A DNA stretch of 64,000 nucleotides, from positions 186,001 to 250,000 of the forward strand of contig JAHDVF020000503.1 in the NCBI GenBank assembly GCA_022606425.2, given 5' to 3'. The number at the start of each line of letters is the position of its first letter. Position 1 is the stretch's first letter. The DNA is from Lepidostoma basale (Eukaryota > Arthropoda > Insecta > Trichoptera > Lepidostomatidae). This document shows positions 1 through 10,027 of this stretch, one piece after another. The position numbers and the translations under genes were made by a program. The notes under the pieces are model-generated. The model was not told the DNA's origin, did not search any database, and saw nothing but the letters and a program-made list of their open reading frames with translations.

Positions 1-212
1 AAAGAAGGCTTTTGTGTAAGGAAAATATCATTTTCCGAGAATCATTATTCCTCTATTAGGGGTGAATATCGCGAGGGGAGTTAAAGGAGTAAAGAGAAAA
101 AAGTCTCATTACGTAAAAGAAAGCGCTGAAATATTTTTATTTAACCCATTACCACCCGCTGTCGGTTCACGTGGTTCAATATTGATTTATATAGATTTTT
201 TTAAATTTCAGT
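1..212. other. unassigned AT-rich flank
   Basis: I see no coding signal, tRNA or repeat family known from the rest of the window. The 94-aa ORF that crosses this stretch runs into SINE-1 and is not credible as a gene. Confidence 0.4.
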
Positions 213-739
213 TTAAAGGCCGTGCCACACTGTTTGACGACCTTCGTGGCAGAGTGGTTACGAGCTCTGACTTCCATGCCGAAGGTCCTGGGTTCGCTTC
301 CCGGCGATGGCAGTGTGATTGTCACACTGTCTTTGGTCTGGTGTAGAATTCACGTGACAATAAAATGTCGATAGATTGGCTACCTATCACATGTCACGAG
401 AATCAATATAATAGCTAAAAAATAAAAATTGTATACAGTAATTGGGTCCAAACGACCTGTTGTGTACATAAAAAAAAAAAAGCTCTCCACGGGGGTGACC
501 TTGGTGGAGAGCTGTGGAGCCCACGGTTGGTGTAGCGTCCACATACTGTTGTAAACAAGCTCTCCACATGTGGAATGCGTGTTTAAACGGTGGATCCACA
601 CGCATACTATTTGCGTCCGCCCACAAAGTTTGTTGAAGGTCAAACGAATTTTGGTTTCAAACAAGTGTCTACACAGTTTTGAACCGCCGGTGGAGACCGA
701 TTTGGAGAGCTTGTTTAAAACAGTGTGGCACGGCTTTAA
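213..739. mobile_element. TTAA-flanked MITE split by SINE-1
   Basis: The left end (218-235, GGCCGTGCCACACTGTTT) is matched in inverse by 718-735 (AAACAGTGTGGCACGGCT). Both ends sit beside TTAA (213-216 and 736-739), as in TTAA-targeting (piggyBac-like) transposons. Inside, GCTCTCC motifs recur in inverse next to the arms. There is no transposase ORF, so it is non-autonomous. SINE-1 entered directly after the left arm. Confidence 0.6.
236..481 (+). mobile_element. SINE-1, tRNA-headed, full length
   Basis: The head GACGACCTTCGTGGCAGAG holds an A-box-like TGGCAGAGTGGTTACGAG, and a degenerate B box GGTTCGCTTCC lies about 35 bases on, as in RNA polymerase III promoters. A body follows (TCACACTGTCTTTGGTCTGG, then GGCTACCTATCACATGTCAC) and a poly-A run of 12. 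At least seven further copies occur. The intact poly-A and the nesting in a MITE suggest a fairly late insertion. Confidence 0.85.
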
Positions 740-744
740 TGCTA

Positions 745-1330
745 CATTAGATATTTTAAAATATATGTTTCAGCAGCAACATACAAATAACACCAAAAAA
801 TACTATTTTCTCAAAAAACATAACAAATAAATTTACAGTCTATTTAAGAACTACATGCAAGATGGTTCGACTTGGTCAATTGGTTAAAACATCTAAAATA
901 GAACAAACGATTTCTAAGACAAAGACAAATAAATTATTTTTCTGATACGATAACATATCATTAAACATACAACATACAACGTGAAAACTGAACATATCAT
1001 ATGTTGTATTATATGATTGCTCCATGCATTATTGAGCTTTCAGGGTAAATGAAAAACATATGTTCAAACCCAGTGCGACATAATTTTTAATCAAAAGACC
1101 GTCAAATAAAAAGTTTTCCACTACATCGCACACGAGGAAATACATAGAACCTCAAAATATGAGATATTTGGGATTGATCTATTACAAAAGGAATGTAACA
1201 AACATAAAATGTACTAGTTTAAAAAAAAAACAAAGCTTATTATTAATGATATCAGGATTTTTTTTATATATTCGCCATAATTTTGTGTTACGGATTCATT
1301 GAGCAATGTTTTTTACACTTTGTAAACAAC
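745..1330. other. unassigned AT-rich stretch
   Basis: No ORF with recognisable content and no copy of the window's repeat families before the HL repeat near 1330. Confidence 0.4.
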
Positions 1331-1350
1331 ACGAACTTTATTAAAAAATA

Positions 1351-1382
1351 AACATGTTTCGGACACAGAAGCCCTTCATCAG
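1351..1382 (-). ncRNA. hammerhead-like core (HL-5)
   Basis: On the minus strand the order is CTGATGA, one extra A, stem II GGGC/GTCC around a 6-nt loop, GAA, palindrome ACATGT (stem III), then T. All conserved hammerhead core residues are present. Stem I is plausible: the bases outside pair at five of the first six positions. The extra A after CTGATGA is not in the canonical fold, so cleavage is unproven. Confidence 0.6.
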
Positions 1383-1536
1383 TGTTTTGTTTATACAATA
1401 TATATATTTTAATAAATTTTTTATGAATGTAGTCAGTTTTGAAATTTATTTTTTTCGAACGTTTTTGATTTATTATAACAAATATAGTTTATTCATAGTT
1501 TATCCTGGATTTGAACCACAGAATACCTTTTACCTA

Positions 1537-2100
1537 TAGAACAGGTCAGGACCTTCAAATATCTAGGCATAGATCTGGGGGGAGGAGCTGATCTGCGGGA
1601 AGAAATACAAGCCCAAATAAACAAGGCAGCTGCAATCTCTAGCGCTCTAAACCACAATATGGAAAAACAAAGACATGGCCATTAAGAGTAAGATGAGAAT
1701 CTATAAAGCATGCGTAAGACCAATAATAACATATGGCGTCGAAGCAAAGGCAGACACAGTAAAGACCAAACAAGTTTTGAGGACTTCCAAGATAGATAAA
1801 TAGAGGACGATAGCAAGCAAGACACTGAGAGATCGCGTGAGGAACACCAGAATAAAAAATATATGTGAGTTTGAGGATATTATAAGATGGAGCAGACAAC
1901 GAAGAAGAGACTGGTACGGTCATGTTTAAATAATGGATATTACCAGACTCCCCTATATTGCACTACATAATCAGCCTCATGGGACTCGTCCGCGTGGAAG
2001 ACCTCCTAAAAGATGGAAGGACAGCTGGGAGTCTAGCTCACAGGAGGAACAACACTTTAGAGAACAGACCACATAGGTCTACAACAAGGAAGAAGAGAAG
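1537..2100 (+). pseudogene. LINE-C reverse transcriptase C-terminus, decayed
   Basis: Read across frames, the stretch encodes FKYLGIDLGGGADLREEIQ, then KSKMRIYKACVRPIITYGVE, FEDIIRWSRQRRRDWYGHV and RPRGRPPKRWKDSW, the usual end of an RTE-like LINE ORF2. Stops and frameshifts (near 1800 and 1928) break it. It closes with AACAAGGAAGAAGAGAAGG, a degenerate (GAA)n tail. The palm domain and everything upstream are missing, as expected for 5' truncation. Confidence 0.75.
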
Positions 2101-2104
2101 GATA

Positions 2105-2640
2105 TCTTTTAGATGTTGTAATATATGAATTTTTCCGGAGACACTGTATTAATTGTGATATAAAAATGATTTTGAGTGCAAGTTAGCATTTCGAATAATC
2201 AAAAATGAACGTTTTACGTCTGGTCTAGCGGCAGACTGTCGAGGTTGGAGTGTAGTGAGTATTGTGAGGATTCGCTACTAAAGTTTCGCCCTGAGAATGC
2301 TTATAAAATAGGAAGAACAGGGCGGGGCAAGGAACGGTGGGGCGAGGCGGGCGGGTCTCCCGAGAAAACTAGGACGTCCAATCAATAGGTACACACTCAC
2401 ACCTGGAACTGAAGACGTAAGGCCAAAAGAAACGTGGACAAATATGGCGTCTGGTTTCATCGTGACGTCCGTAGTCTGGCTTACCAACAAGTAGGTTAGG
2501 GGCGTTGCGTTAACATGCTTTTATAAAAAAATTGGAATGGGAATGAAACGTGTTCCGAAATTATTGTGATGATGGGAGGAAAACTGTATCTAGTTCTAAT
2601 TTACCATTTTTGTATAGAATGACGTATTAAGTTTTTAAAG
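2105..2640. other. unassigned, with a GC-rich patch
   Basis: Bases 2215-2490 are clearly richer in GC than the surroundings. The 70-aa minus-strand ORF here has low-complexity PPFLAPP-like content and is probably chance. No repeat family was recognised. Confidence 0.3.
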
Positions 2641-2651
2641 TAATGATCGAT

Positions 2652-2760
2652 TAATGAACGTGTCAAAGTCTAAAGTTATGGTATTTGAAATGGAAGAATT
2701 TATGACGGATTTTACCAAAAGTGCGAACGTTAAATTAGTTCAAGTTACCGAATAAGTTGA
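2652..2760 (+). pseudogene. LINE-A internal fragment
   Basis: The translation NVSKSKVMVFEMEEFMT matches the region just after the YADD motif in the best LINE-A copy (NVNKSKVMIFEKEE). It is short and cut off on both sides. Confidence 0.6.
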
Positions 2761-2835
2761 TATTTTTCTTGTGAGTTTATAAAAATTACGTTAAATATAA
2801 TGTAAAATGTAATTGTAATTCAATATTTTAAATAA

Positions 2836-3100
2836 CGTAATTATTTAAATAATACGAATGAAAACGTTAGTTTTCGATAAGTTTAATTATATTTTATGTG
2901 AATGACATGTTTCGCCCTTCTAAGGCATTATCGAATGTCATTTCAATTTTAAAATGTCATTTCAGACATTTGATAATGAAGGGCGAAATATGTCATTCCC
3001 AAAAAATATAATAAAACTTCTAGAAAACTGTCGTCTTCGTTTGTATTATAATAATTATTTAAAATAGAGTTTTACATAATCGTTCAAGAAACAATAAACA
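2836..3100. repeat. HL-1 repeats, inverted pair
   Basis: The left arm carries GACATGTTTCGCCC...AAGGCATTATC and the right arm carries its inverse (TTTGATAATG...GGGCGAAATATGTC). The outer parts are GAATGAAAACGT and AAAACTTCTAGAAAAC. The pair directly abuts a LINE-A copy. Confidence 0.75.
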
Positions 3101-3104
3101 TAAT

Positions 3105-3465
3105 TATATATAATCTGTGTATGATAGAGTGTCAAATGAAAATATAAGAAATGAATGCGGTGCGAATGATGTTATGAACAAAATAATGAAACGATCATTA
3201 AGATGTTTTCGACCCATGGAAAGAATGCATAAAGAAAGAGTAGTAAAAAAAGTATATGTTAACGATGTAAATGGAAATAGAAATAGAGAAAGATGCAGGA
3301 AAACATGGCATGATCAAATTAATCAAATATTGAATGTCGGCTCATGACACGATGTATGTATGTTGAGGGATCAAGAGAAGTATCTCAGGAAAGAAAAGTG
3401 TGGCATTCTTTCTGCCTACCCCTTCGGAGAGACGGCGTGATGGTTAGTTAGTCAGTTAGTTATAA
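3105..3465 (+). pseudogene. LINE-A tail copy
   Basis: Encodes YDRVSNENIRNECGAND and VNGNRNRERCRKTWHDQIN, then frameshifts before MNVEGSREVSQER and ends GTGATGGTTAGTTAGTCAG, a slightly decayed (TTAG)n tail. It lacks the RT palm. Confidence 0.8.
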
Positions 3466-3469
3466 TTTA

Positions 3470-3720
3470 TTAGATTGCATAGTACTACTAACCCGCCCTT
3501 AGTTGTGACCAAAGAGTGCCCCCCCCCGAAGGGCGGATGGGACAGGGAATGCGGGGCGGGTGGGAGACAGGCCGGAGCGTCAGAGGCGACCTTGGCCCCC
3601 GATGTGATCTGCCATTATTATAACTCGCAGACATATTGAGCACCCAGCTTGGGTTATCTAGATAGACCATTATCTATAATCTGCTCCCAGACCGTTATTA
3701 AAGCCCCACTCCAGAGGTCC
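3470..3720. other. GC-rich unassigned stretch
   Basis: It contains a run of nine C and a GGGCGG-rich core. On the minus strand it starts TGGTCTATC and later reads APLTLR-like, which faintly resembles 9778-9995. The two may be copies of one unrecognised repeat. Confidence 0.25.
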
Positions 3721-4345
3721 AACAAAGGAATCAAAATTCAATCGCAGAAATCATGCAGACTCCTACAGCAGACGCCATACAACCGTCGCGTAAGAATTTG
3801 TTTGTCAAATATACATTCAAAAAATCAAAAATATTTTTAGAATGTTTGACGAGCGTACAAGAACATCAATGAACGAACATCATATGAATATGATTTCAGC
3901 ATATCAGTAAACAAAGCAATTACTATTTTTTGTTTTTACATTGTTGCGTGCAGGTTATAAATACGTATACATTATTAAATGTATTAGTTTTGATAAATTG
4001 TTGAAATTAAAACAAAATGCTAATATTAGCTAATATTATTAATAAAAGTCAAATCGGTCAAATTTTAATAAGTAAACTATTTAGTCTATGTAAAAAGATT
4101 TTAAAAGAAGTTAAATTGACAGTAAAGTGTCTTTTATTAATTAACTTTAAAATTATTAATTAACTTTAAAATGAATTTGTAAAATTCTCCATTAACTTAA
4201 AATCATGTTGATACTGTGGAAATCCTTACTCAAGATTTTTAATACTGTGAGTTAATTCGTATCTTAATTGCTAGGAGAACGATATAAACAATTATTTATA
4301 TCGTAAGCTGGAAGTTTACTTAATTCTCTTGAAGATGAATGTATA
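3721..4345. other. AT-rich, with a short dispersed repeat
   Basis: No gene is visible. A segment around 4085-4130 (CTATGTAAAAAGATTTTAAA, then AGAAGTTAAATTG) recurs at about 4744-4790, so an unnamed repeat is present twice. Confidence 0.35.
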
Positions 4346-4347
4346 AA

Positions 4348-4581
4348 AATCATCATCCTCATCAGCTATTTCTCCAACAGTGTTGGACGTATGCCAACTT
4401 TCCCGACTTTCCAATTTTCCATCCCTCACCATTATGTGTCATTGACCTACTACCACTCTTTTGATGTCATCAGATTATCTTGTTTCATACATCGTGACAA
4501 GCACTCCAACTTAGAACAATGCTATATTTTAGTGATTGATTAATTTGGTCATGTCTTGTTTTCCTTGGCCTCCCTCGACTT
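4348..4581 (-). pseudogene. two LINE tail fragments
   Basis: On the minus strand 4348-4500 reads like a LINE tail ending with a (GAT)n-type run, including VGIRPTLLEK-like residues. 4533-4581 matches the LINE-A segment encoding RPRKTWHDQIN (here GGCCAAGGAAAACAAGACAT). Both are small. Confidence 0.45.
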
Positions 4582-5440
4582 AATTAGTTACAATTATTTT
4601 TTCTTATATAATACATAAAATAATATTAGATCATTTTTGGGACAAATTACTTTATAAAACGTCATAGATAATAAGTTAAAAAAGCAGAATCTTTAATTTT
4701 AATTAGTACATTTTTTGAGATTTAAAATTCAAATTTTTTTTAACTATGTAAAAAGATTTCAAAAGAAGTTAAATTGGCCGTAAAGTGAATGTAAAAAAGC
4801 TTTTCTTTTTTATATAACTTCATTACGCCGTAGTTCACACAGCCCTAAAATATCATTAACACGAAATATTAAATTCGCAAAAAATCAACTAATTGAATTT
4901 TACAAGTTTTTTTGAGAATCCAATCTAGGGGCAGGATTTTCAGCGCGAATAATTTCAAAGGCATATAAATTCCAAGTTATTTCCATTAAGAAAACAGACC
5001 GAGCCAGGGCGAGGAGGAGGAAGTGGAAGATGGAAGAAAGGAGCGGAAAACTCCTTGCATATTTTACACTAGTTCATGAATAAATAATCCACCACTTAGA
5101 ATTAATTTGGTACATTCCAGTTTTTCGGTTCGTTTTAGGGTTTTGAGACTTTTCTTTAAAACTGTAAACAAAGTTTGGACACTTTTAGTTTACAAGAACA
5201 AATAATAATATTTCACTCCGAATAGGGGAAGAATTCGTTTCCTGCCGTCATATTTTTTTCCACGTACATAAGTAATACTAGTGCAAAGCGACATTAAAAA
5301 TGTTTTAACATCTGTTCCGTTGGAAGCATTTTATATTTTTTTGGTATGAGATAATTTACGAAGAGACAGTACCATAAATACGTACGAGTAGAAATAAGTA
5401 TTCTTTGTTCTCGCGACATTCACATTATATTCATTGGATC
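4582..5440. other. unassigned AT-rich stretch
   Basis: No ORF or repeat was recognised apart from the second copy of the short repeat near 4744-4790. A purine-rich patch lies at 4985-5060. Confidence 0.35.
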
Positions 5441-5520
5441 TAGAACAATGATGTAAAACTCCATATTAAATAATCAATACGAATGAAAATGTCTATTTTC
5501 TACACAAACAAACAAACAAA

Positions 5521-6087
5521 TCATCACGCCGTTTCCCCGCAGGGGAAGGCATAGAGAATGGACCGCCACACTACTCTTTCCTGACAAACCTCTCTAGTTT
5601 CCTCCACATTCGTACAACGAGTCATACACGCACGTCGATTCCTCCGACTTCTAACACGACAAACCTTTAAAATTTGATTAATTTGGCCATGCCATGTTTT
5701 CCTCGGTCTGCCTCGACTCCGTACTCCATTTACATCATTAACGTATACTTTCTCCATCCATGCGTTCCATATGTCCGAGCCATCGCAGCGATGCTTTCAT
5801 AATTTTGTTCATAATAATTTCTTCCGCTGTACATTCCTTTCTTATATCAGCATTTGAGATTCTGTCGTATATCGTTCTACTACACATACGTCTTAGGGAC
5901 CTCATCTTCACCGCATTTATTCTACTTTTTACGTTCTTCTGACAGTTTCATGCTTCGCTTCCATACATTAGGGAGGGACCAGAATTCCATTGTGAACGGC
6001 CTTTCATTGATAGATTCTTGCTTCAAATAACTATTCTTAAAGCTCCATTCACTTTGTGACCCGCACCAACCCTTCTTCTCTATTTTC
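5521..6087 (-). pseudogene. LINE-A copy
   Basis: The minus strand encodes, after decayed upstream parts, VYVNDVNGVRSRGRPRKTWH, RRNRRACMTRCTNVEETREV and WRSILYAFPCGETA. The tail is TGATTTGTTTGTTTGTTTG, the (TTTG)n variant. Upstream (5750-6087) it continues into WQK/RR-VGAG-like codons with stops. An HL-1 fragment lies just beyond the tail at 5445-5502. Confidence 0.8.
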
Positions 6088-6240
6088 TAGAAGTTTTATT
6101 ATAATTTATGGAAATGACATGTATAGATTTGCTAAGGCAATATCAAATGTAACAATCAACAGATATTTAATAATGCTTTAGCAAAGGCGATATATTTCAT
6201 TCTTTTAGAAAATGGACGTTATCAGATGTCACTGCAGTAG
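6088..6240. repeat. HL-1 inverted pair, degenerate
   Basis: TTTTATTATAATTTATGGAA and GACATGTATAGA...AAGGCAATATC face the inverse copy ATAATGCTTTAGCAAAGGCG. The cores have lost GAAAC. It separates a LINE-A copy from a Jockey fragment. Confidence 0.6.
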
Positions 6241-6610
6241 ATGTTGAACAGAGTAGGAGCCATTATTGAACCTTGGGGAACTCATTTTGGGCATACAAGG
6301 GATTTGACCTTGTTGATTTTGACGCTGAAAAGGCGATCGGAGAGAAAGCTGGCTATGAGTTGAATCATAGGCAGTGGGATGTTTGCTTTTCCCATTTTGT
6401 ATAATAGGCCGGTGTGCCAGACGCGGTCAAATGCTTTACTGACATCTAGGGAAAAGAAAGTGGTGAATTTGCGCGTGTTAAAGTTTGTGTTGATAAGTTC
6501 AACTACACGAAGTAGCTGATGTTGTGTGGAGTGTTGGGCACGGAAACCGTGTTGAAAATCTGTAATGGTACTCTGTTCGTGAAGTGTTGTTTTGAGTCTT
6601 GATTGATGAG
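6228..6610 (-). pseudogene. Jockey-like LINE reverse transcriptase fragment
   Basis: The minus strand encodes QHGFRAQHSTQHQLLRVVE, FFSLDVSKAFDRVWHTGL and IASFLSDRLFSVKIN, the fingers and palm of a Jockey-type RT with the AFDRVWH block. The frame stops at about 6282, but the next frame continues VPQGSIMAPTLFNIYCSDI, the following conserved block. The YADD part is missing: HL-1 begins there. Confidence 0.85.
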
Positions 6611-6643
6611 CTGAACCTCTGTAAGCCAGAAGATCCAAGTCCA
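6603..6643 (+). repeat. element E, 3' tail fragment
   Basis: AACCTCTGTAAGCCAGAAGA followed by TCCAAGTCCAA matches the 3' end of element E, whose tail is an (AAGTCC) repeat. Only about 40 bases remain, abutting the Jockey fragment. Confidence 0.6.
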
Positions 6644-6674
6644 ATTATTTATCTACAAACATAAATCTCAGATT

Positions 6675-6755
6675 GTTATGACATGGCCAGTCCAGCGCAG
6701 TTGTCTCTTAAAGATGGCAGCCTCGACACATGTCATATTGACCTCAGGAAGTTGC
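6675..6755 (-). pseudogene. LINE-F sliver
   Basis: The minus strand reads VNMTCVEAAIFKRQLRWTGH, matching the SIEAAIIQRQLCWAGHVIRM block of the LINE-F copy at 32523. No flanking LINE sequence is visible. Confidence 0.55.
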
Positions 6756-6759
6756 TGTC

Positions 6760-7285
6760 GTTTGTAATTTTGTATTATTATGTATGTATTGTAATATTGC
6801 ATTACATCTCTATGAGTTACGAAGTTTATGACGTCACATCTGACCTTTTATTTTACAGCAAAAACGAAATTGCCACCCCGGATCACATCTGAGAAATCCA
6901 CTCTTCTGTTTAGTTTTATTTTCTGTTAAAAGACGGCACACATAGATAGGGAAAGTTTAACGGTGATTGTAAAACGGGACGACTAGTAGAAAATTGTCCC
7001 AAAGGGATTCAAAGTCATCTTGACCAAAATCGGCAGAGATTTCTATACAAAGAGACTATCGTTGGCTTAGCTTTAAAAGTCCACCTTTTTATAATATATA
7101 AAATATCTAAATATACTTGAAAAATTTATTAATGATTTTACTGAAATTTATGGAAGTTCATTTTAAATAATGATTTAATAAAACGACGATTTTTTTAAAT
7201 TACTACTTATAACTTGTTGTCTTTATTTCGACAAATTAATTAGTTTATTAAAAAACATCGTTTTATATCATTATTATTATATATA
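6760..7285. other. unassigned stretch
   Basis: No coding or repeat signal. It becomes very AT-rich from 7080. Confidence 0.35.
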
Positions 7286-7319
7286 ATGGAAACCAAAAAA
7301 ATTATACAATTTATTATTA

Positions 7320-7400
7320 TTATATATTTAGTGTGCGGCAGCTTGCTGCCATCTTCTGGGTCTGGTTATAGAAAGCTGCCGAAACCGGTCGACGATAAAC
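7320..7400 (+). repeat. HL-related hairpin remnant
   Basis: Contains GGCAGCTTGCTGCC, and separately AAGCTGCCGAAACCGGTCG, i.e. GCC-GAA-ACCGGT-C as in the 3' half of an HL core. The same GGCAGC...GCTGCCGAAACCGG arrangement appears at 43530-43555. The CTGATGA half is not intact. Confidence 0.4.
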
Positions 7401-7527
7401 ACAAGTGTAAGCAAACTAAATACATAATAATAAAGAAATTTTGTTTATATATTTTTATTGTTTATATTATTTTAAATGAATTTCTACCACGAAATTTGAA
7501 ATAAAAATATTAATTATTTATTATTAT

Positions 7528-7692
7528 ATGGTATATAAGAGTGTTATAAACAAAATAATAAAAGCATCATTAACTTTGGACACATGGAAGGAATGAATGT
7601 AGAAATAATGGTAAGGAAAGTGTATGAAAAACAACGTAAACGGAACTAGAAATAGAGGAAGACCGAATAAAACGTGGCACCATCAAATTAAT
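7528..7692 (+). pseudogene. LINE-A fragment
   Basis: Equivalent to VMNKIMK-SL-FGHMERMN and NRGRPNKTWHHQIN with frameshifts. No tail is present. Confidence 0.65.
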
Positions 7693-7738
7693 CACCATCA
7701 AGTTGAATCTAATCGTTTCGGATTTGGACATTTTCAGT

Positions 7739-7803
7739 GTCAGTGAGGCAGTATTCATAAAAAAAAATATTACAAATTCTGGAAAGACTACTGCCTCACT
7801 GAC
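7739..7803. repeat. 15-bp perfect inverted repeat
   Basis: GTCAGTGAGGCAGTA (7739-7753) is exactly mirrored by TACTGCCTCACTGAC (7789-7803), with a 35-base AT-rich spacer. It may be the ends of a tiny MITE or a foldback. No duplication was evident at the edges. Confidence 0.6.
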
Positions 7804-7984
7804 GTCAACATACTCGTATTTGGGTTCCTTCTGATTTGTATGATTTTTTGGTTTCATGTTGTTTTACCTTATCTTTGTAACACCGTTTTGTGTCCAAATG
7901 AGTCGCCTAAATGTTTTTCGTTTGTTATGTTTCAATGTTGTGTATTATGTATAAATAAAATAAAATAAATAAAAATCATCCACA

Positions 7985-8340
7985 ATGCTGGGAAGCCATG
8001 TTAGGAATAAGCCTTAAGAGACAGAGTCAGAAACGATACGGTGAGAGAAAAAACAAAGGTCATTGACATTATCTACCGGGTGGCGACTCTAAAATGGCAA
8101 TGGGCGGGTCACGTAGCCAGAAACTCAGATGAAAAATGGACAAGAAGACTGCTGACTTGGAGACCGTGGACGGCGAAGAGAAGTGCAGGGCAACCGCAAC
8201 TACGGTCGAAGGATGATCTAAACAGACACGTCGGAATAACCTGAATGCAGTCTGCACAGGACAGAATGACATGGAAGTAAATGGAGGAGGCCTTTGTCCA
8301 GGAGTGGACGGGAATAGTCTGAGGAAGAAGAAGAAGAAAT
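7985..8340 (+). pseudogene. LINE-B tail copy
   Basis: Encodes WEAMLGISLKRQSQKRYGER, then VIDIIYRVATLKWQWAGHVA, LLTWRPWTAKRSAGQPQLR and, after frame loss, MEEAFVQEWTGIV, with a (GAAGAA)n tail near 8322-8340. It is close kin of the copy at 51575, which has fewer breaks. Confidence 0.85.
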
Positions 8341-8850
8341 GAGTTTTATGTTGAATTTGGCAAAAATCATTGCGAGTGCGTATGGGGGTGAGATGATGTA
8401 AAAAAAGGGTGGAATACGTTGAATTTTTGTTAGGTTTTGTATAACGTTGTGACGTAACGTGATCCGTTAGAATCGGTTCCAACACATTTATCGCCAAGTG
8501 CCGTCTGGTTTCCTCTCCTTGATTACAGCCGGCGAGAGATTGGGTCAGTAAAGTGGAACCCTCTGGAACACGGCACACAAAAAGTTTAATTTACATTTTA
8601 TTATTGCGTAAGAACACAAAACTTTAATCAAAAATGAATGCCCCCAGCCGTCGTCGCTACAAGAGATAGTTGAATTAGATTTCATGATGCTGGAGATTGA
8701 AAGGGACTGAAATGTCACAGTGGCCCTTGAAGATGAGTTGCTACAGGTTGACTGAATCATATCTTTATATCTATAGATTCTTCTGTACGGGCAAATGTAG
8801 TTGAACTCCTCCAAAATGGCCGGACCGCATTTGATGAAATGCTAACACCG
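8341..8850. other. unassigned stretch
   Basis: The long minus-strand ORF here is mostly the shadow of LINE-B. The remaining sequence gave no recognisable protein or repeat. Confidence 0.35.
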
Positions 8851-8852
8851 AA

Positions 8853-9016
8853 GATTTAAATTAATGATATAAGAATTTATTTTACAATATTCAATATAAG
8901 CAGAAAATAGCTCATTATTATGAAGAAGGAATCTGGTGGTGTCCAGGCTCGAATCCATGTCCCCTGGATCAGCAGCCAAGCGTTTTACCCCCTAGACTAC
9001 CACTCTGTCTTTGATA
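8853..9016 (-). mobile_element. SINE-2, tRNA-headed
   Basis: On the minus strand the head reads GGTAGTCTAGGGGGTAAAAC (A-box region) and, about 40 bases later, GGATTCGAGCC (B box), then a body with GAGCTATTTTCTGC and TTGAAAATAAATT-like sequence. Copies at 18571, 25948 and 46866 have the same layout. The head resembles a tRNA but lacks a real acceptor stem. Confidence 0.7.
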
Positions 9017-9129
9017 ATTAATTACGACAATCTAATTAATTTTAATTATTAATTTTTTTTTATTTAAAATAAAATAAAATTAAAGCATTGTACTTTATTT
9101 TTCACCACTAAGCGGTTATTTTAATTGCC

Positions 9130-9161
9130 GACTAGTTTCGCTTGTACTCAAGCTTCCTCAG
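9130..9161 (-). ncRNA. hammerhead-like core (HL-4)
   Basis: CTGAGGA, extra A, perfect 5-bp stem GCTTG/CAAGC closed by AGTA, GAA, palindrome ACTAGT, then C. The first two stem I pairs (G-C, G-C) are possible. All invariant core bases are present. Confidence 0.65.
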
Positions 9162-9271
9162 GGGTTCGTAATAAAAGGATTGTTATATGGATTGTTAAAC
9201 GGACGTAATAGGATTGGAAAGGACAGGATTGTTATATGGACGTAATAACACGACCCTGTTATTACGAAGTC

Positions 9272-9303
9272 CTGAAGAAGCTCGGGTACAAGCGAAACTA
9301 GTA
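9272..9303 (+). ncRNA. hammerhead-like core (HL-4)
   Basis: CTGAAGA, extra A, stem GCTCG/CAAGC with one mismatch and a GGTA loop, GAA, ACTAGT, then A. Three stem I pairs are possible (G-C, G-T, C-G). It is the inverted partner of the core at 9130. Confidence 0.62.
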
Positions 9304-9458
9304 GGCAATTAAAATAAATGCAAAGTGGTGAATAACAAAGTAGAGTATTTTTATTTTAAATACAAATAATAATAATAAATTAAAAATTGTAACCACAAAG
9401 TGAAAGCTTTATTCAAAATTTTTAGTAATTTTTAATTACGACAGGATCACTGCCTTGG

Positions 9459-9665
9459 TTTGGAAAATAGAGTACGGAGTCATGGGAGGTCGAGGAAAAC
9501 TCGGCATGATCAAATGAATCAAATTTTAAAGGTCGGCCATGTGAGAAGTCGGAAGAATCGACGTGCGTGTATGACTCGCAATATGAATGTGGAGGAAGCT
9601 AGTGTAGTATAGCGGTCCATTCTCTCTGCATACCCATCCGGGAAAACGGCGTGATGGTTTGTTTT
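9459..9665 (+). pseudogene. LINE-A tail copy
   Basis: Encodes WKIEYGVMGGRGKLGMIK-like codons, then HVRSRKNRRACMTRNMNVEE and WRSILSAYPSGKTA, ending GTGATGGTTTGTTTTT. The tail is short. Confidence 0.75.
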
Positions 9666-10020
9666 TTGGAGTTGTAATGATTGAATAAGGGTATGGGTTT
9701 ATACTCTTAAGCTGCATATACAGTTTGTTAGTATCAATTAATTATTAAAAAACGAAAGTAATATATAATGATTTTGTTTAAATTAAGATGGTGCATGGTC
9801 TATTTGTACACCCCGTGTCTGGGGTTGAATTATAGAATCACTAGAGCGCCCTTAACTTTGCGAATCGGGGTAGATTTGGGCCTAATGCGGATGTTTTGGC
9901 GAGCGGTGGCCGCTCTCAAGGGTGTGGGAATTATTCCCACGCCCTACATCACGGGCCTATCTTTGGGTATAACTTGCAGAGCACCAGCGGCGTAGGTACT
10001 ATCATTATTAATTAAAATAA
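9666..10020. other. unassigned, moderately GC-rich
   Basis: A small hairpin GTGGGAATTATTCCCAC sits near 9922-9938. A 75-aa ORF reads through it but resembles no family I know. It is possibly a second copy of the repeat near 3480. Confidence 0.3.
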
Positions 10021-10027
10021 GTAAAAC

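Larger units (their letters stand above)
9054..9365. repeat. HL-4 repeats, inverted pair
   Basis: Two copies face each other, mirrored through TACTTTATTTTTCACCACT, CGGTTATTTTAATTGCCGAC and the core. Each arm carries one hammerhead-like core with an ACTAGT palindrome. The centre holds two direct copies of GGATTGTTATATGGA. Confidence 0.85.

Noticed and set aside
8069..8578. 169-aa minus-strand ORF
   Set aside because: Its C-terminal half is the antisense of the LINE-B tail at 7985-8340; the rest has no family resemblance.
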